Of a DNA stretch of 64,000 nucleotides, positions 17,653-27,622 are shown in pieces (the first letter of the stretch is position 1; every line of letters starts with the position of its first letter). The position numbers and the translations under genes were made by a program. Origin of the DNA: Azotobacter salinestris (GTDB taxonomy: Bacteria > Pseudomonadota > Gammaproteobacteria > Pseudomonadales > Pseudomonadaceae); the NCBI RefSeq assembly GCF_009363155.1, contig NZ_CP045302.1, forward strand, positions 2,587,001 to 2,651,000. The letters run 5' to 3'. The notes beneath the pieces are model-generated. The model was not told the origin of the DNA and searched no databases. It saw only the letters and a program-made list of their open reading frames with translations.

Positions 17653-18214
17653 ACCCCGCCTCTCGCCCCGGCGCGGCCGCCTGCAGCTGCTGGCGCTCCT
17701 CGCCGTGGTGCTCGGCCCCATGCTGCTGGCCGGCGCCATGTACCAGTGGCGCTTCTGGGTGCCGGAAGGCCGCACCTACCACGGCACGCTGATCGGCACC
17801 GGCCAGAGCCGCGCCGAGCTGGGCATCGCGCCGACCGGGGGCGCCGAGTCGCGCTGGCAGCTGCTGGTCACCGCCCCGGAGGAATGCGCCGCCGACTGCC
17901 GGCGCCTGGTCTATCTGGCCCGGCAGATCCATATCGGCCTCGGCCGTGAGGCCGAGCGCGGCGCCCATGCCCTGGCCGTGGGCCAGCCGCTGACCGTCGA
18001 GGAGACGCGGCGGCTGGAACGGGAATACCCGCAGCTCGGTCATTACCGCCTGGAACCCGCGCTCTACGAGCATGCGGCGCCGGGACTGTCCGGGGCGCAG
18101 CTGTGGATCGTCGACCCGCTCGGCAACCTGGTGCTGCGCTACGGCGCCGAGGCCGACGGCAAGGGCGTGCTGGAAGATCTGCGCCTGCTGCTCAAGCTGT
18201 CGAAGATCGGCTGA
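17627..18214 (+). CDS. membrane-anchored protein of the oxidase assembly cluster (unknown function)
   Basis: A 195-residue protein with one N-terminal membrane helix (about 20-40, LQLLALLAVVLGPMLLAGAM). Its C-terminal end (QLWIVDPLGNLVLRYGAEAD then GVLEDLRLLLKLSK) resembles the last strands and helix of Sco/thioredoxin-like folds. A cysteine pair CAADC lies near residue 85, spaced unlike the Sco CxxxC but potentially metal- or redox-active. It overlaps SURF1 and precedes ctaA, so it probably helps copper or heme delivery to the oxidase. I know it only as a conserved hypothetical of Pseudomonas cox clusters. Confidence 0.75.
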   Translation: MPSLTARTEPRLSPRRGRLQLLALLAVVLGPMLLAGAMYQWRFWVPEGRTYHGTLIGTGQSRAELGIAPTGGAESRWQLLVTAPEECAADCRRLVYLARQIHIGLGREAERGAHALAVGQPLTVEETRRLEREYPQLGHYRLEPALYEHAAPGLSGAQLWIVDPLGNLVLRYGAEADGKGVLEDLRLLLKLSKIG

Positions 18215-18262
18215 GCCTGCGCAAACGGCGCCGAACGGATCGACGATGAAAGGGAGATCGCC

Positions 18263-19333
18263 ATGCCGACACCTCGCAAGCCGGGCTTCCGCCTGGCCCT
18301 GTTCGCCACCCTGCTGGCCTTCGCGGTGGTGCTGCTGGGAGCCTACACCCGCCTGACCCACGCCGGGCTCGGCTGCCCGGACTGGCCGGGCTGCTACGGC
18401 TTCCTCGCGGTGCCGACCAGCGAGGCGCAGCTGGCCCATGCCGAACGGCACTTCCCCGATGCGCCGGTGGAGGCACAGAAGGGCTGGAACGAGATGATCC
18501 ACCGCTACTTCGCCGGCACCCTGGGGCTGGTCATCCTCGCCCTGGCGCTGCAGGCGCTGCGCCGCCGGACCGACGCCGGGCAGCCGCGCGCCCTGCCGCT
18601 GGCGCTGCTCGGGGTGGTCGTCGCCCAGGCGCTGTTCGGCATGTGGACCGTGACCCTCAAGCTCTGGCCGCAGGTGGTGGTCGCCCACCTGCTCGGCGGC
18701 ATGACCACCCTCGCCCTGCTGTTTCTGCTCGGCCTGCGCCTGTCCGGCGCCGTCCCTGCCCTGCCCTCCCCGGTGCCGGGGCTGCGCGCCCTGGCCGGCG
18801 GCGCCCTGGCGCTGAGCGTCGGGCAGATCGCCCTGGGCGGCTGGGTCAGCAGCAACTACGCGGCGGTGGCCTGCCTCGACCTGCCGACCTGCCACGGCCA
18901 GTGGTGGCCGGAAGGCATGGATTTCGCCAACGCCTTCCACCTGACCCAGGAAATCGGCCCCAACTACCTGGGCGGCATGCTCGACGGCCCGGCGCGCACC
19001 GCCATCCACCTGAGCCACCGCCTCGGCGCCCTGGCCGTCGCCCTGACGCTCATGGCGCTGGCCTGGCGGCTGTGGCGCCACGGCCTCGGCCGGTTCGCCG
19101 CCCTGCTGCTCGCCGCACTTCTGCTTCAGGCCGGGCTGGGCATCGGCAACGTGCTCTGGCAGCTGCCGCTGCCGCTGGCGGTCGCCCACAACGGCGGCGC
19201 CGCCCTGCTGCTGCTGAGCCTGGTGCTGGTCAACTACCGGCTGCGCGTGCAGCCGGTGCGTGATTTCGATGGCGCCCGCGCTCCTGCGTGGGAGCCCCGG
19301 ACAGGACGCTCCGCGTCTGCAGACCTGGGGTGA
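18263..19333 (+). CDS. ctaA: heme A synthase (COX15/CtaA family)
   Basis: Inner-membrane enzyme that oxidises the C8 methyl of heme O to make heme A for cytochrome aa3. The 356-residue protein has eight hydrophobic helices with the signatures GAYTRLTHAGLGCPDWPGCYG at the start, EMIHRYFAGTLGL (heme His), WTVTLKLWPQVVVAHLLGG, and HLSHRLGALAV plus AVAHNGGAALLLLSL. The last 27 or so codons are contributed by a palindromic REP-like element that overlaps the 3' end and also supplies the stop, so the natural C terminus was probably replaced. Followed by ctaB. Confidence 0.95.
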   Translation: MPTPRKPGFRLALFATLLAFAVVLLGAYTRLTHAGLGCPDWPGCYGFLAVPTSEAQLAHAERHFPDAPVEAQKGWNEMIHRYFAGTLGLVILALALQALRRRTDAGQPRALPLALLGVVVAQALFGMWTVTLKLWPQVVVAHLLGGMTTLALLFLLGLRLSGAVPALPSPVPGLRALAGGALALSVGQIALGGWVSSNYAAVACLDLPTCHGQWWPEGMDFANAFHLTQEIGPNYLGGMLDGPARTAIHLSHRLGALAVALTLMALAWRLWRHGLGRFAALLLAALLLQAGLGIGNVLWQLPLPLAVAHNGGAALLLLSLVLVNYRLRVQPVRDFDGARAPAWEPRTGRSASADLG

Positions 19334-19388
19334 GGAGCGCGGAGTGTCCCGGGTTGCGTTCCCACGCGGGAGCGTAGGAGCGATCCAT
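19276..19388. repeat. REP-like palindromic element overlapping the end of ctaA
   Basis: Long imperfect inverted repeat: outer arms GCTCCTGCGTGGGA (19279) and TCCCACGCGGGAGC (about 19360-19373); inner arms around GGACAGGACGCTCCGCG and CGCGGAGTGTCCCGGG. The sequence type (CGTGGGAGC / GACGCTCCGCGTC) is a widespread gammaproteobacterial intergenic repeat. Its left part is translated as the last residues of CtaA (ARAPAWEPRTG...). Confidence 0.8.
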
Positions 19389-19422
19389 CGCAGGACAAGA
19401 ACGACGACAAGGAGAAACGACC

Positions 19423-20322
19423 ATGGCCACCCTACTCGCCACCCGCAGCCAGCGGGCCACCTGGCGCGACTATCTGGAGCTGACCAAGCCCAAGGTGGTG
19501 GTGCTGATGCTGATCACCTCGCTGGTCGGCATGTTCCTCGCCTCCCGCGCCGGCGTGCCCTGGACGGTGCTGGTCTTCGGCAACCTCGGCATCGGCCTCT
19601 GCGCCGGGGCGGCGGCGGCGGTCAACCACGTGGTGGACCGGCGCATCGACGCGCTCATGGCGCGCACCCGCCGCCGGCCGCTGGCCGAGGGCCGCGTCGC
19701 GCCGCGCGCCGCGCTGGGCTTCGCGCTGCTGCTGGCGCTGACCGGCATGGCCCTGCTGCTGACCTTCACCAATCCGCTGGCGGCCTGGCTGACCCTGGCC
19801 TCGCTGCTCGGCTACGCGGTGATCTACACCGGCTTTCTCAAGCGCGCCACGCCGCAGAACATCGTCATCGGCGGCCTGGCCGGCGCCGCCCCGCCGCTGC
19901 TCGGCTGGGTCGCGGTGAGCGGCCAGCTGTCCGCCGAGCCGCTGCTGCTGGTGCTGATCGTCTTCACCTGGACCCCGCCGCACTTCTGGGCGCTGGCCAT
20001 CCACCGCAAGGCCGAATACGCCAAGGCCGAGATCCCCATGCTGCCGGTGACCCACGGCGAGGCCTACACCAAGCTGCACATCCTGCTCTACACCCTGGCG
20101 CTGCTGGCAGTGACCCTGCTGCCCTACGCCATCCACATGAGCGGCCCGCTCTATCTGGCCGGCGCCCTGCTCCTCGGCGGACGCTTCCTGCACTGGGCCT
20201 GGGCGCTGTATCGCGACAGCAAGCCCCATGCGGCGATCGGCACCTTCAAGTTCAGCATCAAGTACCTGTTCCTGCTGTTCATCGCCCTGCTGGTGGATCA
20301 CTATCTGCCGCTGCCACTCTGA
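19423..20322 (+). CDS. ctaB: protoheme IX farnesyltransferase (heme O synthase)
   Basis: Inner-membrane prenyltransferase that converts heme B to heme O, the step before CtaA. The 299-residue protein has the UbiA-type aspartate motifs: [20 protein letters not shown] around residue 68 and the second motif region ([19 protein letters not shown]) near residue 195. Nine hydrophobic helices are visible, beginning after [25 protein letters not shown] precedes the ATG by 7 bases. Sco follows after 17 bases, so ctaB and sco are cotranscribed. The name cyoE is also used for this family. Confidence 0.96.
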   Translation: MATLLATRSQRATWRDYLELTKPKVVVLMLITSLVGMFLASRAGVPWTVLVFGNLGIGLCAGAAAAVNHVVDRRIDALMARTRRRPLAEGRVAPRAALGFALLLALTGMALLLTFTNPLAAWLTLASLLGYAVIYTGFLKRATPQNIVIGGLAGAAPPLLGWVAVSGQLSAEPLLLVLIVFTWTPPHFWALAIHRKAEYAKAEIPMLPVTHGEAYTKLHILLYTLALLAVTLLPYAIHMSGPLYLAGALLLGGRFLHWAWALYRDSKPHAAIGTFKFSIKYLFLLFIALLVDHYLPLPL

Positions 20323-20339
20323 CATACGCAGGACAATCC

Positions 20340-20972
20340 ATGACCCGCATCCAGAAGACCGTTCTCATCCTCGTCGCCCTGATCGCCGTCGTGCTCGGCC
20401 TGACCTTTTCCAAGGTCCTGAACGGCTCGCGCCAGACCGACCCGGCACAGCTTCTGGAAGCGGGCATCGTCCTGCTGCCGCAGGCCCGCGGCCTGCCGCC
20501 CGTCACCCTGACCGACCAGGACGGCCAGGCGGTCGCGCTGCAATCGCTCACCGGCAAGTGGAGCCTGGTGTTCTTCGGCTACACCTTCTGTCCGGACATC
20601 TGTCCGACCACCCTCGCCCAGCTGCGCCAGCTCGAAGGCCGGCTGCCGCCGGCGATCCGCGAGCGCCTGCAGGTGGTGATGGTCAGCGTCGATCCGGGGC
20701 GCGACACCCCGGCGCAGCTCAAGCAGTACCTGGCCTTCTTCGATCCGGACTACCGCGGCCTGACCGGCGAGCTGGACAGCATCCAGCAGTTGGCCAATAC
20801 CCTCGGCATCCCCTTCATCCCCGGCGACCCCAGCCGGGAAAACTACACCGTGGACCACAGCGGCAACCTCGCCCTGCTCGGCCCGGACGGCACCCAGCGC
20901 GGTTTCATCCGCGCTCCGCTGGACGTCGCCAGGCTGGCCGAGCGCCTGCCGCAGCTGGTCGAGCAGCCCTGA
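20340..20972 (+). CDS. Sco1/SenC-family copper chaperone
   Basis: Periplasmic-facing, membrane-anchored thioredoxin-fold protein that loads the CuA site of subunit II. The 210-residue protein has an N-terminal membrane helix (about 5-22). The copper motif CPDIC sits in FFGYTFCPDICPTTLAQL near residue 82, and the distal His in YTVDHSGNLALLGPDG near residue 170. I start at the ATG 20340; the open frame upstream overlaps ctaB. It closes the oxidase biogenesis cluster, with Cys, Cys, His all present. Confidence 0.95.
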   Translation: MTRIQKTVLILVALIAVVLGLTFSKVLNGSRQTDPAQLLEAGIVLLPQARGLPPVTLTDQDGQAVALQSLTGKWSLVFFGYTFCPDICPTTLAQLRQLEGRLPPAIRERLQVVMVSVDPGRDTPAQLKQYLAFFDPDYRGLTGELDSIQQLANTLGIPFIPGDPSRENYTVDHSGNLALLGPDGTQRGFIRAPLDVARLAERLPQLVEQP

Positions 20973-21060
20973 GACGGTTGGTGAGCGGCGAAGGCTTGTC
21001 GTTCCTGTAGAGGCATACCGCTGGCCGGGGTTTTCCACCTTCGACGAGAGGAGAAACGCG

Positions 21061-22044
21061 ATGCGCGCCATGGTGCTCGAAGCGCTCGGCCACCCCCTGG
21101 TGCTGCGCGAGCTGCCCGACCCGCAGCCGGGACCGGGCGAGCTGCGGGTGCGGGTCAGCGCCTGCGGGGTATGCCGCACCGACCTGCACGTGGTCGACGG
21201 CGAGCTGCCGGCGGTGGCCCCGCCGGTCATCCCCGGCCACGAGATCGTCGGCCGGGTGGACGCCATTGGTCCGGGCGTCGAGGGCTTCGTGCCCGGCCAG
21301 CGGGTCGGCATTCCCTGGCTGGGGCACACCTGCGGGCAGTGCTGGTACTGCCGGCACGCGGCGGAGAACCTCTGCGACGCGCCGCAGTTCACCGGCTACA
21401 CCCGCCCCGGCGGCTACGCCGAGTGCGTGGTGGCCGACGCCCGTTTCGTCTTCGCCCTGGGCGAGGACGGCGACGACGTGGCCCTGGCGCCGCTGCTCTG
21501 CGCCGGGCTGATCGGCTGGCGTTCGCTGGTCAAGGCAGGCCCGGCCCGGCGCCTCGGTCTCTACGGCTTCGGCGCCGCGGCGCACATCGTCATGCAGGTG
21601 GCGCGCTGGCAGGGCCGCGACGTGTACGCCTTCAGCCGACCCGGCGATGTCGCCGCCCAGGACTTCGCCCGCTCGCTCGGCGCGGTCTGGGCCGGTCCCT
21701 CCGACCAACTGCCGCCGGAGCCGCTGGATGCGGCGATCCTCTACGCGCCGGCCGGCGAGCTGGTGCCGGCGGCCCTGCGCGCGCTGCGCAAGGGTGGCCG
21801 GGTGGTCTGCGCCGGCATCCACATGAGCGACATCCCGAGCTTTCCCTACGACATCCTCTGGGAGGAACGCGAGGTGGTGTCGGTGGCCAATCTGACCCGC
21901 CAGGACGGCCTCGACTTCTTCGCCGTCGCCGCGCAGGCCGGCATCCGCACGGAAACCCACCGCTATGCCCTGGAGGATGCCAACCGGGCGCTGGACGACC
22001 TGCGCCACGGGCGCTTCCAGGGAGCGGCGGTGCTGGTGCCCTGA
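21061..22044 (+). CDS. zinc-dependent alcohol dehydrogenase
   Basis: Medium-chain dehydrogenase of 327 residues, predicted to oxidise alcohols or reduce aldehydes with NAD(P). Catalytic zinc ligands are Cys in ACGVCRTDLH and His in GHEIVGRVD. The structural zinc cysteines form C-x2-C-x2-C-x7-C in GHTCGQCWYCRHAAENLC near residues 94-108. The cofactor-binding loop reads GLYGFGAAAH (GxGxxA form) near residue 167. AGGAGA precedes the ATG. It is a single gene between the oxidase cluster and a nucleotidase. Substrate unknown. Confidence 0.92.
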   Translation: MRAMVLEALGHPLVLRELPDPQPGPGELRVRVSACGVCRTDLHVVDGELPAVAPPVIPGHEIVGRVDAIGPGVEGFVPGQRVGIPWLGHTCGQCWYCRHAAENLCDAPQFTGYTRPGGYAECVVADARFVFALGEDGDDVALAPLLCAGLIGWRSLVKAGPARRLGLYGFGAAAHIVMQVARWQGRDVYAFSRPGDVAAQDFARSLGAVWAGPSDQLPPEPLDAAILYAPAGELVPAALRALRKGGRVVCAGIHMSDIPSFPYDILWEEREVVSVANLTRQDGLDFFAVAAQAGIRTETHRYALEDANRALDDLRHGRFQGAAVLVP

Positions 22045-22154
22045 GCGGCAGAAGCTCAGGCATACTGCAGTAACATTGCCGTGCCAGCCTGCGGGGCGGG
22101 CCGATTCCATAGGGGAGGCATCTGCGCCGCCCCCCGGCGGAGTGTCCCGCCCCC

Positions 22155-23897
22155 ATGAACCGTCACCGTCCGCGAATCCAGGGCATGCCGATCCTCCACT
22201 CCCTCGCCCGCTCCGTGGGCCTGCCGCTCGCGCTGGCGCTGGGCGGCTGCAGCCTGGGCGCCTCGCCCGCCCCGGCGCCGCTCGAAGTCAATCTGGCGGT
22301 GATCAACGACCTGCACGGCCATGTCCGCAGCGGCCCCTTCAGCTACCGGCTTCCGGCCGGCGGCGAGATCACCCTCGCGGCTGGCGGCATCGATGCCCTG
22401 AGCGGCGTGCTGGCCGAGCTGCGCCGGCAGGACCCGGAGCTGCTGTTCGTCGCCGCTGGCGACCTGATCGGCGGCAGTCCGCCGCTCTCCGGCCTGTGGG
22501 CCGACGAGCCGACCCTGGAGGCGCTGAATCTCATGGGCCTGGATGTCTCCGCGGTCGGCAACCACGAGCTGGACAACGGCAGGCAGGAGCTGCTGCGGCA
22601 GATCCACGGTGGCTGCGCCTCGCCGCGGCCGGACAAGGCCTGCCGCTTCGACGGCAGGCACCGTGGCACGCGCTTTCCCTACATCGCCGCCAACCTGATC
22701 GACAGCGCCAGCGGCCAGCCGCTGTTCGCCCCCTACCACATCGAGGAGGTGCGCGGACTGAAGATCGCCTTCGTCGGTGCGGTGACCGCGGATTTGCCCT
22801 ATCTGGTTCCCCGCAGCAGCATGCAAGGGCTGCACACCCTGGACGAGGCCGAGGCGATCAACGCGCAGATTCCCGCGCTCGAGCGGCATGGCGTCGATGC
22901 CATCATTGCCGTGGTGCACAGCGGCGGCCGCACGGCCGCGGCCTTCGACCGGCCGGACTGCAACAACCTGAGCGGCGACATCGTCGGGGTGGCCCGGCGA
23001 CTCGATTCCCGGATCGGACTGCTGATCAGCGCCCATACCCACGAGGGCTATCTCTGCCGGGTCGGCAGCCTGCCGGTGACCCAGGCGGCGTCCTACGGCC
23101 GCCTGCTCACCCACCTGACCCTGCGCATCGACCCGGTCAGCCGCCGGGTGCTGGGGGTGGAGGCGCGCAATCTCGTGGTCGATCCGCAGCGCTACCCCGG
23201 CAGCGCCGAGGTGACGGCGCTGAAGCAGGCGATCGAGCAGCGCGGCCGGGAAACCCTCGAGCGGCCGATGGCGCGCCTGGGCGCCAAGCGTGTTCCCCGC
23301 CGGCCCGATGCCGCCGGCGAATCGCCCATGGGCGACCTCGTCGCCGATGCGCAGCTGGCCGCTACCCGGCACCTGGGCGCCCGGGCGGCACTGACCAACC
23401 TGGGCGGCATCCGTGGCGAGCTGGCGCTGGAGCCGGGCCAGAGCCAGGTCAGTTTCGGCCAGCTGGTCACGGCACAGCCGTTCGACAACCATCTGGTCGT
23501 GCTGTCCCTGAGCGGCGCCCAATTGCGCGAGCTGCTCGAGCAGCAGTGGCACGACGGCGCGTTCCGCCCGCTGCAGGTATCCGCCTCGCTGAGCTACCGC
23601 TGGGACGCCTCCCGGCCTCCCGGCCAGCGCGTGCTGCCGGGCAGCCTGCGGATCGACGGCAGGCCGGTTCGCGATCAGGAGTCCTACCGGATCACGGTCA
23701 ATTCCTTCCTGGCCGGCGGCGGTGATCATTTCGAGGTGCTGACCCGCGGCGCAGAGCGACTGGATACCCACCTCAGGGATCGCCAGGCGCTGATCGACTA
23801 CCTCCAGGCGCACGACCGCGGCGGCGAGCCGGCCGGACGCAGCGAATCGGCCCGGCGCATCGGCAGGGCCGATGCGGCAGTCGCCACAGGGCGGTAG
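22155..23897 (+). CDS. 5'-nucleotidase / metallophosphatase lipoprotein
   Basis: Exported enzyme expected to hydrolyse extracytoplasmic nucleotides or similar phosphoesters. The 580-residue protein has a lipoprotein signal with lipobox ALGGC near residue 32; a second ATG at residue 11 gives an equally good signal. The metallophosphoesterase domain shows INDLHGH, AAGDLIGGSPPLSG, VGNHELDNG, VVHSGG and SAHTHEGY (metal ligands Asp, His, Asn, His). The C-terminal 5'-nucleotidase domain has NLGGIRGELALEPG and FNNHLVV-type (here FDNHLVV) substrate-loop segments and ends with the GGGDHFEVL motif. Mature domain order is typical of the UshA family. Confidence 0.92.
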   Translation: MNRHRPRIQGMPILHSLARSVGLPLALALGGCSLGASPAPAPLEVNLAVINDLHGHVRSGPFSYRLPAGGEITLAAGGIDALSGVLAELRRQDPELLFVAAGDLIGGSPPLSGLWADEPTLEALNLMGLDVSAVGNHELDNGRQELLRQIHGGCASPRPDKACRFDGRHRGTRFPYIAANLIDSASGQPLFAPYHIEEVRGLKIAFVGAVTADLPYLVPRSSMQGLHTLDEAEAINAQIPALERHGVDAIIAVVHSGGRTAAAFDRPDCNNLSGDIVGVARRLDSRIGLLISAHTHEGYLCRVGSLPVTQAASYGRLLTHLTLRIDPVSRRVLGVEARNLVVDPQRYPGSAEVTALKQAIEQRGRETLERPMARLGAKRVPRRPDAAGESPMGDLVADAQLAATRHLGARAALTNLGGIRGELALEPGQSQVSFGQLVTAQPFDNHLVVLSLSGAQLRELLEQQWHDGAFRPLQVSASLSYRWDASRPPGQRVLPGSLRIDGRPVRDQESYRITVNSFLAGGGDHFEVLTRGAERLDTHLRDRQALIDYLQAHDRGGEPAGRSESARRIGRADAAVATGR

Positions 23898-23973
23898 CCG
23901 CGGGCCGGCAATGCGCGAGCGTCCAGGGGAAGGAGGCTGGTGCCCCAAGAAAGGGAGAGGATTTGTCGTCGCT

Positions 23974-23995
23974 GCAGGAGCCGCCGGGCTCCTGC
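23974..23995. terminator. hairpin between convergent genes
   Basis: GCAGGAGCC and GGCTCCTGC arms with a 4-base loop, in the 137-base gap between the nucleotidase gene and the convergent lipoprotein gene. No T-tract follows, so bidirectional termination is an inference from position. Confidence 0.45.
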
Positions 23996-24034
23996 GGGAT
24001 CGGCTGCGGAGGAGCGGCTACGGCAGAGCCTGCC

Positions 24035-24421
24035 TCAGGGCTTGGCAGTGGAGCCGTTCTGGCGCGGCAGGTTCAGCGACGGGGCTCTGGGCATCAGCGC
24101 GCGGGCGTTGCCCAGGGCGGTGGCCGCGGCGCTCATGTCGCCGCGCTCCAGGGCCTGTTCGCCGCGCTTCAGCCAGGCTTCGGACAGGCGGCGCTGGTAG
24201 GTCTCCAGCGCGGGGCCGGGCTGCTCGATCTGCAGGCGCTTGAAGCTGGCGGTGGCGGCGGGCAGGTCGCCTTCCTGCAGCTGCTGCTCGAGCTCCTGGC
24301 TGAGACTCGGCGGTGACGGCGGCGGGGCGGTGTCGGCGGGCTCCGTCGCCCGATGCTGGCAGGCGGCGAGCAACAGCGGCAGCAACAGCGGGGAAAGGTA
24401 GCGAAGGAGCGGCGCGGGCAT
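24035..24421 (-). CDS. small predicted lipoprotein downstream of znuB
   Basis: A 128-residue protein with a lipoprotein signal (LLPLLLAACQ, lipid-attachment Cys at residue 21), a Pro-rich linker (about 30-40) and a helical region resembling a single TPR-like pair (LQEGDLPAATASFKRLQIEQ; RGEQALERGDMSAAATALGN). In P. aeruginosa a hypothetical lipoprotein occupies the same place after znuB (from memory). The gap to znuB is 85 bases on the same strand, so cotranscription with zinc uptake genes is possible. Function unknown. Confidence 0.7.
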   Translation of the reverse strand: MPAPLLRYLSPLLLPLLLAACQHRATEPADTAPPPSPPSLSQELEQQLQEGDLPAATASFKRLQIEQPGPALETYQRRLSEAWLKRGEQALERGDMSAAATALGNARALMPRAPSLNLPRQNGSTAKP

Positions 24422-24506
24422 GACAGGATTCTCTAGCCATTATCTCCTACCACTCTACACCTGCCGCCGGTCCATCAGGAAGCAGACCCCGGAACGGCGA
24501 CCGAGT

Positions 24507-25287
24507 TCAACCGGCGCGCCGCGGCAGGAGCAGGCTGGCGAGGAACAGCGAGGCCGCCGAAACCACGATGGACGGCCCGGCCGGGGTGTCCTGAAACCAC
24601 GACAGCGAGAGCCCGGCGCAGACCGCGACCACCCCCAGGACACTGGCGCCGGCGGCCATCTGCTCGGGGGTGCGCGCATGCCGCTGGGCGCTCGCGGCCG
24701 GGATGATCAGCAGCGAGGTGATCAGCAGCACGCCGACGATCTTCATCGCCACCGCGATCACCAGGGCGATCAGCAGCATCAGCGCCAGGCGGATGCCGGC
24801 CACCGGCAAGCCTTCCACCCGCGCCAGCTCCTCGTGCACGGTGATCGCCAGAAGCGGCCGCCACAGCGGCACCAGCAGCAGCAGGACCAGCGCGCTGCCG
24901 CCGAGAATCCACGCCAGATCGGCCGGGCCGACCGCCAGCAGATCGCCGAACAGGTAGCTCATCAGGTCGATGCGCACGTCGTCCATGAAGCTCAGCACCA
25001 CCAGGCCGAGCGACAGAGTGCTCGGCGCGAGGATACCGAGCAGGGTGTCCGAGGCCAGCGCCTGGCGCTGCTGCAGGGCCACCAGCAGCACGGCGAGCAG
25101 CAGGCAGCCGGCGATCACCGCCAGGGTCGGACTGACGTCGAGCAGCAGGCCGACGGCCACGCCGAGCAGCGCGGCATGGGACAGGGTGTCGCCGAAGTAG
25201 GCCATGCGCCGCCAGACCACGAAGGAGCCCAGCGGCCCGGCGACCAGCGCCAGGGCGAGCCCGGCGAGCAGGGCGTTGAGCAGGAAA

Positions 25288-25295
<8 letters not shown>
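24507..25295 (-). CDS. znuB: zinc ABC transporter permease ZnuB
   Basis: Inner-membrane permease of the high-affinity zinc importer. The 262-residue protein has about eight hydrophobic helices and the family segments [20 protein letters not shown] and [13 protein letters not shown] near the N terminus and [20 protein letters not shown] near residue 190. Its start overlaps the end of znuC by 8 bases. Regulated with zur and znuC from the Zur box at 26561. Confidence 0.96.
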
Positions 25296-26054
<759 letters not shown>

Positions 26055-26058
<4 letters not shown>

Positions 26059-26540
26059 GGCGCGCCCTGGCAGCGGGCGCAGAGGCCGACCACCTCCACG
26101 GTCTGACCCTCGACCCGGAAACCCAGGCCCCTGGCGCTGTCGAGGATGCTGTCGCTGATCGTCGAGCGCTCCAGCTCGATGGCCGCATGGCACTGCCGGC
26201 AGATGAAGAACTGGCCCTGATGGGCGTGACCCGGATGGTTGCAGCCGACGAAGGCGTTGAGCGAGGCGATGCGGTGCACCAGGCCGTGCTCGAGGAGGAA
26301 GTCCAGTGCCCGGTAGACGGTCGGCGGTGCCGCGCGGCGGCCGTCCTGCTCGCTCAGCACGGCGAGGATGTCGTAGGCGCCGAGCGGCCTGTGGCTCTGC
26401 CAGACCAGCTCCAGCACGCGCCGGCGCAGGGCGGTCAGGCGCAGGCCGTGCCGGGAGCAGAGCGTTTCGGCCTCGGCCAGGGCCTGTTCGATGCAGTGAC
26501 GGTGGTCGTGGGGCTGACAGGCCAGGGGCGGAGTGGTCAT
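26055..26540 (-). CDS. zur: zinc uptake regulator Zur (Fur family)
   Basis: Zinc-responsive repressor of zinc import. The 161-residue protein has an N-terminal winged helix (about 28-85; [40 protein letters not shown]) and a dimerisation domain with [20 protein letters not shown] (metal-site His and CxxC) and a second CARC-type pair near the C terminus ([10 protein letters not shown]). It is the first gene of the zur-znuC-znuB operon and lies divergent to znuA, sharing a 62-base control region. Confidence 0.95.
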
Positions 26541-26560
26541 GGGCGACGTCCGATTATGGG

Positions 26561-26582
26561 GACGTTATTCTATTACATTTTA
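26561..26582. promoter_or_regulatory. Zur box between zur and znuA
   Basis: AT-rich imperfect palindrome (ACGTTAT TC TATTACATTT) matching the Zur pattern RTGTTATA-n-TATAACAY with a few mismatches. It sits in the 62-base divergent intergenic gap, where it can control zur-znuCB and znuA together. Confidence 0.75.
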
Positions 26583-26602
26583 GACTCGGGGGATTGCTCG
26601 CC

Positions 26603-27502
26603 ATGTTCCGTCCACTCGTCGCCCTGCTGTTCGCCGGCTGCATGGCCTCGGCAGCGGCCGAAGTGCGCCTGCTGACCAGCGTCAAACCCCTGCAGCTGAT
26701 CGCCGCCGCCGTGCAGGACGGCGCCGGCAGCCCGGCGGCGCTGCTGCCGCCCGGCGCCTCGCCGCACCACTATGCGCTGCGCCCCTCCGACGTGCGCGCA
26801 CTGCGCGAGGCGGCCCTGTTCTACTGGATCGGCCCGGATCTGGAGGGCTTCCTGCCCAAGGTGCTGGCAGGACGTCAGGGGCCGAGCCTGGCCGTGCAGG
26901 AACTGCCCGGCCTGCAGCTGCGCCACTTCGCCAGCGATCCCGAGGCGCACGGAGACGAGCACGACCATGCCCACCGCCCCGGCACCCTGGATGCCCACCT
27001 CTGGCTGCTGCCGGCCAACGCCCGGCTGATCGCCGAGCGGATGGCCGCCGACCTGGCCGCCGCCGACCCGGACAACGCCGCCCGCTACCAGGCCAACCTG
27101 GCCACCTTCCAGGCGCGCCTGGATGCACTCGACGGGCGCCTGAGAGCGCGTCTGGAAAGGCTCGCCGGCAAGCCCTACTTCGTCTTCCACGAGGCCTACG
27201 ACTACTTCGAGGCCGCCTACGGCCTCGACCACGCCGGGGTGTTCAGCGTCTCCCCGGACGTCCAGCCCGGCGCCCGCCAGGTCGCCCGCATGCGCCAGCG
27301 CCTGCAGGAGGCCGGGCCGACCTGCGTGTTCAGCGAGCCGCCGCTGCAGCCGCGCCTGGCGCGGACCCTGAGCGCCGGCCTGCCGGTGCGTCTGGCCGAG
27401 CTCGATCCGCTGGGCAGCGGCGTGCCGGTCGGGCCGCAGGGCTACGAGCAGCTGCTCGAACGTCTCGGCGAGGGACTGGCCGGCTGCCTGGAGTCCCTGT
27501 AG
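26603..27502 (+). CDS. znuA: zinc ABC transporter substrate-binding protein ZnuA
   Basis: Periplasmic zinc-binding protein that feeds ZnuBC. The 299-residue protein has a cleavable signal (about 1-19, ending ASAAAE). The first metal His lies in GASPHHYALRPSDV. A short His/Asp-rich loop (EAHGDEHDHAHRP, about 112-124) is followed by DAHLWLLPANA and the later metal His in FVFHEAYDYFEAAYG. I chose the ATG at 26603, with GGGGGA about 8 bases upstream, over a longer open frame that runs back through zur. Transcribed divergently from zur. Confidence 0.95.
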   Translation: MFRPLVALLFAGCMASAAAEVRLLTSVKPLQLIAAAVQDGAGSPAALLPPGASPHHYALRPSDVRALREAALFYWIGPDLEGFLPKVLAGRQGPSLAVQELPGLQLRHFASDPEAHGDEHDHAHRPGTLDAHLWLLPANARLIAERMAADLAAADPDNAARYQANLATFQARLDALDGRLRARLERLAGKPYFVFHEAYDYFEAAYGLDHAGVFSVSPDVQPGARQVARMRQRLQEAGPTCVFSEPPLQPRLARTLSAGLPVRLAELDPLGSGVPVGPQGYEQLLERLGEGLAGCLESL

Positions 27503-27622
27503 GCCTTCCCCCCACCGCAGGTCGTCCCCGGAGCGCCAGTCAGGACACCGGAACCGCCATGCCCGCCGGCAGTCCCACCAGAAACGACAGGCCGCCGCCG
27601 GTGGCGGCCAAGGAGGGGGGAC

